From Microbacterium oleivorans NBRC 103075 (GTDB lineage Bacteria; Actinomycetota; Actinomycetes; Actinomycetales; Microbacteriaceae): 64,000 nt of DNA. The first letter of the stretch is position 1. Each line of letters starts with the position of its first letter. The notes under the pieces are model-generated. The model saw nothing but the letters and a program-made list of their open reading frames with translations, did not search any database and was not told the DNA's origin. The position numbers and the translations under genes are program-made. Shown piece after piece: positions 59,429 to 64,000 of the stretch. The stretch is taken from contig NZ_BCRG01000011.1 of NCBI RefSeq assembly GCF_001552475.1, positions 62,001-126,000 of the forward strand. The letters run 5' to 3'.

Positions 59429-61123
59429 TCAGCGAGCCCGACCGAGCGCGAGCAGTTCACGGGCGTGGTCGAGGGCGGCATCCGAGTCGGCCATTCCCGA
59501 CAGCAGGCGCGCCATCTCCGCGGCTCGCTCGTCGCCCTCGAGTCGGCGGACGCTCGACGCCGTGACCGATCCGTCGTTCGACTTCACGACCGAGAGGTGA
59601 TTGCCGGCGAAGGCGGCGACCTGCGCGAGGTGGGTGACGGCGATGACCTGACTCGTCTCGGCGAGCTTCGCGAGCCGCCGGCCGACCTCGATCGCCGCAG
59701 CGCCGCCGATGCCGGCATCCACCTCGTCGAAGACGAACGTGGGAACGGGGTCGGTCGCCGCGATCACCACCTCGATGGCGAGCATGACGCGACTGAGCTC
59801 ACCGCCCGACGCCCCGCGAGCAACCGGACGCGGACTCGCTCCCGGGTGCGGCGCGAGCTGAATGGCCACCACGTCTCGACCGTGAGCCGCCTCCGACCCC
59901 GGTTCGACGGCGACCGTCAGCCGCGCGTCGGGCAACGCGAGGTGGCGGAGCTCCTCGGTGACCGCGTCGCCGAGACGGGATGCCGCCGCGAGCCGCGCGT
60001 CCGTCAGCTCAGCGGCCCGCGCATCGAGCTCGTCGCGGAGCCGGTCGCGCTCGGCGGTGAGTCGCTCGATCCGGTCACTGTCGTCGTCGAGCTCGACGAG
60101 ACGGGCGGAGCCGGTGGCGAGCACCGCCAACGAGGCGTCGAGGGATCCGTGCACCCGGATGAGGCCGCCGAGAGCCGCGCGACGTTCCTCGACGACGGCG
60201 AGTTCGTGCGGGCCGCCCTCGTCGAGGTCTGCGAGGTAGCCGCTCAGTTCGCCGGCGATGTCGGCCACGCGGTAACCGATCTCCTCGATCGCTGCAGCGT
60301 GGCCGCGGAGCGCGCCATCGGAACCTGCGGCGCGCTCCAGAGCGCGGCGTGCTTCGGCGAGAAGAGTCTGAACGTCCGGAAGATCGTCTTCATTCGACAG
60401 CGCGGTGTGAGCGCTCGCTGCCGCGATCCGGAGTTCCTCGGAGTTCGCGAGGCGAGCCGCGCGTTGCGCAAGTTCGACGTCCTCCCCCGGTTGCGGATCG
60501 ATGGACTCGATCTCGGCGATCGCCGCACGGAGTTCCTCCGCCTCCCGAGCCCGTGCGCTCTGCTCGGTCGTCAGGGTCTCGAGTTCGGCGGCGGCGGTGC
60601 GCCAGGCATCCCACACGGCGCGGTAGCCGTCGAGCGCATCGGTGACGGCGGCGCCGCCGAAACGGTCGAGCGCCTCGCGCTGCGCGGCTGCGGACGTGAG
60701 TCGCAATTGGTCGGACTGGCCGTGAACGACGACGAGCTGGTCGGCGAGGTCTGCCAGCACTCCGGCGGGGGCGGTCCTGCCTCCCACCGTCGCTCGGCTG
60801 CGGCCTTCGCTCGACAGGGTGCGGCCGAGGTAGAGCTCGGCACGTCCGTCGCCGATGGGTTCGATGTCTCCCCCGGCATCCCGCACCCGTTCGACGATGG
60901 GGCCATCCTCCGAGACGATCCACACACCGTCGACCGCAGCCTGATTCGCGCCGGCGCGCACCGCCCCGGAATCGGCACGCTGGCCGAGCAGGAGTCCGAG
61001 GCCGGTGACGACCATGGTCTTGCCCGCGCCGGTTTCACCGGTGATCGCCGTGAACCCCGGGCCGATCGGCAGGGTCGCCCCCGCGATCACTCCGAGATCG
61101 CGGAGACGGATCTGCTCGATCAC
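59429..61123 (-). CDS. recN: DNA repair protein RecN
   Basis: An SMC-like ATPase for double-strand break repair, 564 residues. It starts IEQIRLRDLGVI, has Walker A GETGAGKTM near residue 32, a coiled-coil middle, GGELSRVMLAIE and FDEVDAGIGG near the C-terminus. The GTG start at 61123 overlaps nadK (GTGA). Confidence 0.95.
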   Translation of the reverse strand: MIEQIRLRDLGVIAGATLPIGPGFTAITGETGAGKTMVVTGLGLLLGQRADSGAVRAGANQAAVDGVWIVSEDGPIVERVRDAGGDIEPIGDGRAELYLGRTLSSEGRSRATVGGRTAPAGVLADLADQLVVVHGQSDQLRLTSAAAQREALDRFGGAAVTDALDGYRAVWDAWRTAAAELETLTTEQSARAREAEELRAAIAEIESIDPQPGEDVELAQRAARLANSEELRIAAASAHTALSNEDDLPDVQTLLAEARRALERAAGSDGALRGHAAAIEEIGYRVADIAGELSGYLADLDEGGPHELAVVEERRAALGGLIRVHGSLDASLAVLATGSARLVELDDDSDRIERLTAERDRLRDELDARAAELTDARLAAASRLGDAVTEELRHLALPDARLTVAVEPGSEAAHGRDVVAIQLAPHPGASPRPVARGASGGELSRVMLAIEVVIAATDPVPTFVFDEVDAGIGGAAAIEVGRRLAKLAETSQVIAVTHLAQVAAFAGNHLSVVKSNDGSVTASSVRRLEGDERAAEMARLLSGMADSDAALDHARELLALGRAR

Positions 61124-62040
61124 AGCCCGGTCTCCGCGACTCCACGCCATCCGGCGATGGGCAGCTGGAACTTGCGGACGAGACGGTCCGTGAAGGCCGA
61201 GCGGTGCAGCCGGGCCAGCCGGACGGGCCGCCCCGAGCGGCGCACGACCACGCGCGCACCGGGGGGAAGGTCGTGGGAGCGACGCCCATCGCACCACAGC
61301 ACGCCCAGCCCCTGGTTGCGTTCGAGTACATCGATCGACACGGACGTGTCCGGCCCGAGAACGACCGGGCGGGCGAAGAGCGCGTGGGCGGACAGCGGCA
61401 CGAGGCAGAGAGCTTGCACCTCCGGCCAGACGACCGGTCCACCGGCGGAGAAGTTGTAGGCCGTCGATCCGGTGGGGGTCGCGACGACGACGCCGTCGCA
61501 CCCGAACGACGACAGCGGGCGGTCGTCGATCTCGATCATGACCTCGAGCATCCGCTCGCGAGACGCTTTCTCGACGGTCGCTTCGTTCAGCGCCCACGTC
61601 GAGTACACGACACCGTCGTCAGCGTCGCGGACTTCGACGGACAGCGTCATCCGCTCGTGAATCTCGTAGTCGCGTGCGAGGGCACGACCGATCGCCTCGT
61701 CGACGTCGTCCGCTTCCAGCTCGGCAAGGAAACCGACGTGCCCCATGTTGACGCCGAGCAGGGGAACGGATGCCGCGCGCACCAGCTCGGCCGCGCGAAG
61801 GATCGTGCCGTCACCGCCGAGGACGATCGCGACCTCGATGTCTGCGACGTCGACGCCGCCCTCGCCGAGGACGACCGTGTCGAGGTCGCCGAGCGCCGCT
61901 GCGAGTTCGGGATCGTCGCCCGGGACGACGGGCTGCAGTCCGGCTGCGTGAACGGCCGCGACGACACGTCGAGCGCCGGCGACGGTGCTCTCACGCAGCG
62001 CGTGCGCCACCACGAGGATGTTGCGCGTCGCGTCGGTCAT
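61120..62040 (-). CDS. nadK: NAD kinase
   Basis: It makes NADP from NAD. The 306-residue protein has GGDGTILRAAEL near residue 74, NEATVEK and the TPTGSTAYNFSAGG motif. ATGA overlap with tlyA upstream. Confidence 0.96.
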   Translation of the reverse strand: MTDATRNILVVAHALRESTVAGARRVVAAVHAAGLQPVVPGDDPELAAALGDLDTVVLGEGGVDVADIEVAIVLGGDGTILRAAELVRAASVPLLGVNMGHVGFLAELEADDVDEAIGRALARDYEIHERMTLSVEVRDADDGVVYSTWALNEATVEKASRERMLEVMIEIDDRPLSSFGCDGVVVATPTGSTAYNFSAGGPVVWPEVQALCLVPLSAHALFARPVVLGPDTSVSIDVLERNQGLGVLWCDGRRSHDLPPGARVVVRRSGRPVRLARLHRSAFTDRLVRKFQLPIAGWRGVAETGL

Positions 62041-62843
62041 ACGGCTCCCGCCAGTCGGTTCACGGTGTCCAACCATTGTGTCGGATTGACGTCGTCGCTC
62101 GTCCCGGGACGCAGGTGCGCGAGGAACTCGCGATTGCCGTGGGTTCCCGCGATCGGAGACGCGATCACCCCGTGGGTGCCGAGCCCGGCATCCCACGCCG
62201 CCCAGAGGACCGTCGCCACGGCGTCCGCCCGGCGCCCGGCATCCGTCACCAGTCCTTCTCGGACGCCGTTGCGCCCGACTTCGAACTGCGGCTTCACCAG
62301 CAGCACGAGATCACCGTGGGGATCGCAGACGGCCGCCACTGCCGGCAGAACGTGAGTGAGGGAGATGAAGGACAGGTCAGCGGTGACGAGCGAGGGCACG
62401 TCGGTGGAGCCGCTCTCCTCCGCCAGGGACTTCGGCGTCATGTGCCGGACGTTGAAGCCCTCCACCGCGATGACCTGCGGGAGAGCGGCGACGTCCGGTG
62501 ACAGCTGCCCGTGTCCGACGTCCACGGCGATAACACGGCGCGCTCCGCGCTCGGCGAGCACCTGGGTGAACCCACCCGTGGACGCTCCCATGTCGAGCGC
62601 CACCCGTCCGGCCGGATCGACGTCGAAGGTGTCCAGGGCGGCGATGAGCTTGTGCGCGGCGCGACTCACGTAATGATCGGATGCCGCCACCTCGATGACC
62701 TGCTCGTCGCCGACTTTCGTCGACGGCTTCACGACGGGCTGTCCGTCCACGCTGACCAGGCCTGCATCGATCAGCTGCGCTGCGTGTGTGCGGCTGCGCG
62801 CCAGGCCGCGAGCGGCTACGGCCGCGTCGAGACGCGCGCTCAT
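62037..62843 (-). CDS. tlyA: 16S/23S rRNA 2'-O-methyltransferase TlyA
   Basis: An S4 domain (RLDAAVAARGLARSRTHAAQ) is followed by a methyltransferase with VALDMGASTGGFTQVLAERG near residue 86. The enzyme modifies rRNA and its loss gives capreomycin resistance in mycobacteria. It is 268 residues and overlaps the 54-residue gene by four bases. Confidence 0.95.
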   Translation of the reverse strand: MSARLDAAVAARGLARSRTHAAQLIDAGLVSVDGQPVVKPSTKVGDEQVIEVAASDHYVSRAAHKLIAALDTFDVDPAGRVALDMGASTGGFTQVLAERGARRVIAVDVGHGQLSPDVAALPQVIAVEGFNVRHMTPKSLAEESGSTDVPSLVTADLSFISLTHVLPAVAAVCDPHGDLVLLVKPQFEVGRNGVREGLVTDAGRRADAVATVLWAAWDAGLGTHGVIASPIAGTHGNREFLAHLRPGTSDDVNPTQWLDTVNRLAGAV

Positions 62844-63004
62844 ACGTTCGGGTCGCGGGGACCCGATTCGAGGCGCTTGGCGAGCTCGTCGTGGAGAAGC
62901 GCGTATGCCGCAGCCCGCTCCCCCAGCGGCTGATCCTCGATGACCTCGAGCGTCGAGAGCAGGTCTTCCCGGCGCACGTCGCCGTCCGCAGCATCCATCG
63001 ACAT
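62840..63004 (-). CDS. Small conserved protein (54 residues, Rv1693-like)
   Basis: A short frame with ATG at 63004 after GGTGGGGATC. It reads MSMDAADGDVRREDLLSTLE and then VIEDQPLGERAAAYALLHDE. Its TGA overlaps the tlyA ATG (ATGA). A small protein stands in the same place between the HAD and tlyA genes of mycobacteria (Rv1693). Function unknown. Confidence 0.8.
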   Translation of the reverse strand: MSMDAADGDVRREDLLSTLEVIEDQPLGERAAAYALLHDELAKRLESGPRDPNV

Positions 63005-63060
63005 GATCCCCACCCTACGCGGCCCTGTCGACGTCGGCCGTGAGCGGGACCGCGTGGTGA

Positions 63061-64000
63061 TCAGCGGCGGTGGAAGGGGTCGGCGTACAGCCGCTCCGGT
63101 ACGCGGAACCCGTAGATCGCCCGGCCGGTCGCCCAGATCGCTGCTGCGCCGGCACGGACGAGGTCAATGGGGCGATCGCCCTCGGAGACGATGTGCACGT
63201 CGGGCCCGTCGATCCGCACGGAAGCGCTTCCGACCGTCGTCACGTCACCCTTCACGATCGTCTCGGGGTACGGCTCGTGCAGTTCCCGGAGGTCACCCAC
63301 GATGTAGGTCGGACGCGAGACGATCGGCGCGGCGAGGACATGCTTGGGCCGATCGATGCCGGTGAGCACGAGGACCGAATCGATCCCCGCCACCTGGGCA
63401 CCGGCGATGTCGGTGTCGAGTCGGTCGCCGATGAAGAGCGGACGTGTCGCCCCGAACCGAGCCACCGCCTCATCGAAGATCGGACGCTCGGGTTTCCCTG
63501 CGACCGTCGCGAGGCGACCGACGGCGGTGTGGACAGCGGACACGAGCGTGCCGTTACCCGGTGCGATGCCGCGGGACTGCGGAATCGTCCAGTCGGTGTT
63601 GGTGGCGATCCACGGGATGCCGCCCTCATCCTCCGGGAGTGCGAGGGCATAGGCGGCCTCGGCGAGCTGTGCCCAACCGACCTCTGGCGCGAAGCCTTGG
63701 ACGACGGCCGCAGGCCCCTCGTCGGCGCTCCGCGTGACGGTGTAACCCGCCTTCTCGAGCTCGAAGACGAGCCCATCGCCGCCGACGACGAGGATCGTCG
63801 CGCCGACGGCAACCCTGTCGCGCAGCAGGCGGACAGCCGCCTGCGGACTGGTGACGACCTCGTGCGGCTGCGTGTCGAGCCCCAGTTCGGTGAGGTGCGC
63901 GGCCACGACGCTGTCGCGGCGTGAGGCGTTGTTCGTGATGTAGGCCAGCGGACGGTCGGCGCGCGACGTCGTGAGGCTCTCGACCGCGTGCGGAATCGCG
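63061..64000 (-). CDS. HAD-family phosphatase, NagD/glycerol-3-phosphate type (5' part outside window)
   Basis: The frame runs off the right edge. Visible are HAD motif II (YITNNASRR, near 63920), the cap domain and motif IV (FIGDRLDTDIAGAQVAGIDS). Motif I with the nucleophile aspartate is outside. The M. tuberculosis neighbour of the same place (Rv1692) is a glycerol-3-phosphate phosphatase. An in-frame GTG at 63906 is not the true start. Confidence 0.9.
   Translation of the reverse strand, partial: AIPHAVESLTTSRADRPLAYITNNASRRDSVVAAHLTELGLDTQPHEVVTSPQAAVRLLRDRVAVGATILVVGGDGLVFELEKAGYTVTRSADEGPAAVVQGFAPEVGWAQLAEAAYALALPEDEGGIPWIATNTDWTIPQSRGIAPGNGTLVSAVHTAVGRLATVAGKPERPIFDEAVARFGATRPLFIGDRLDTDIAGAQVAGIDSVLVLTGIDRPKHVLAAPIVSRPTYIVGDLRELHEPYPETIVKGDVTTVGSASVRIDGPDVHIVSEGDRPIDLVRAGAAAIWATGRAIYGFRVPERLYADPFHRR

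Noticed and set aside
57451..59565. A 704-codon plus-strand frame opposite pyrG
   Set aside because: Antisense shadow of CTP synthase, with low-complexity valine, aspartate and arginine content.
61124..61597. Upstream extension of recN
   Set aside because: It shadows nadK; RecN begins at the GTG at 61123 with its IEQIRLRDLG start.

Overview
The window looks like chromosomal DNA of a high-GC actinobacterium of the family Microbacteriaceae, most likely Microbacterium or a close relative. The evidence is a strong G/C bias at third codon positions, frequent GTG starts, TANNNT -10 boxes placed 5-8 bases before start codons (leaderless style), and actinobacterial gene orders. These include the FHA/MerR/MerR cluster (like M. 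tuberculosis Rv1827-Rv1830) and the rluB/scpB/scpA/parA/xerD/nudix/pyrG/recN/nadK/tlyA/HAD cluster (like Rv1692-Rv1713). The species assignment is inference.

Layout. 1-14 kb is core metabolism and cell-cycle regulation: the end of a PASTA-domain kinase, class II DAHP synthase, an acyltransferase, ROK glucokinase, acyl-CoA ligase, peptide deformylase, a MinD-like ATPase, pyruvate carboxylase, a ParA-type ATPase, two MerR regulators and a GarA/OdhI-like FHA protein. 14-29 kb is mixed: a CopC-like membrane protein, lipoamide dehydrogenase, a CYTH protein, glycogen phosphorylase, YihY, a prepilin peptidase, an aldo/keto reductase, a LysR regulator divergent from a class V aminotransferase, a CPA1 antiporter and a quinone reductase. 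29.3-39.2 kb is one minus-strand unit: a LacI regulator under two identical palindromic operators, a solute-binding lipoprotein, two permeases, two ATPases, a cytoplasmic GH32 enzyme and a Tat-exported GH32 enzyme. Together they look like a fructan or fructoside scavenging system with a peptide-type ABC importer.

40.9-46.55 kb is the accessory region. A 36-bp direct repeat, made of the 3' part of an intact tRNA-Pro(GGG) gene, brackets about 5.1 kb. Inside are a RloC/PrrC-like ABC ATPase with a CxxC zinc-hook motif and a possible anticodon-nuclease triad, a divergent two-gene unit of membrane-anchored unknown proteins, an IS3 transposase remnant, a fragment of an unknown gene, and a Swt1-type HEPN protein. 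No integrase is present. Just outside the left repeat is a remnant of a conjugative coupling protein, so the same tRNA locus was probably used by earlier elements. This small, decaying RNase-type defence island is the best candidate for something new.

46.6-64 kb returns to the core: a GNAT/macro-domain pair, an S4 RNA-binding protein, DUF2809, a NUDIX-NYN fusion, then the long conserved minus-strand operons for der, cmk, tyrA, rluB, scpBA and parA, and for xerD, nudix, pyrG, recN, nadK, tlyA, a 54-residue protein and a HAD phosphatase that runs off the right edge.
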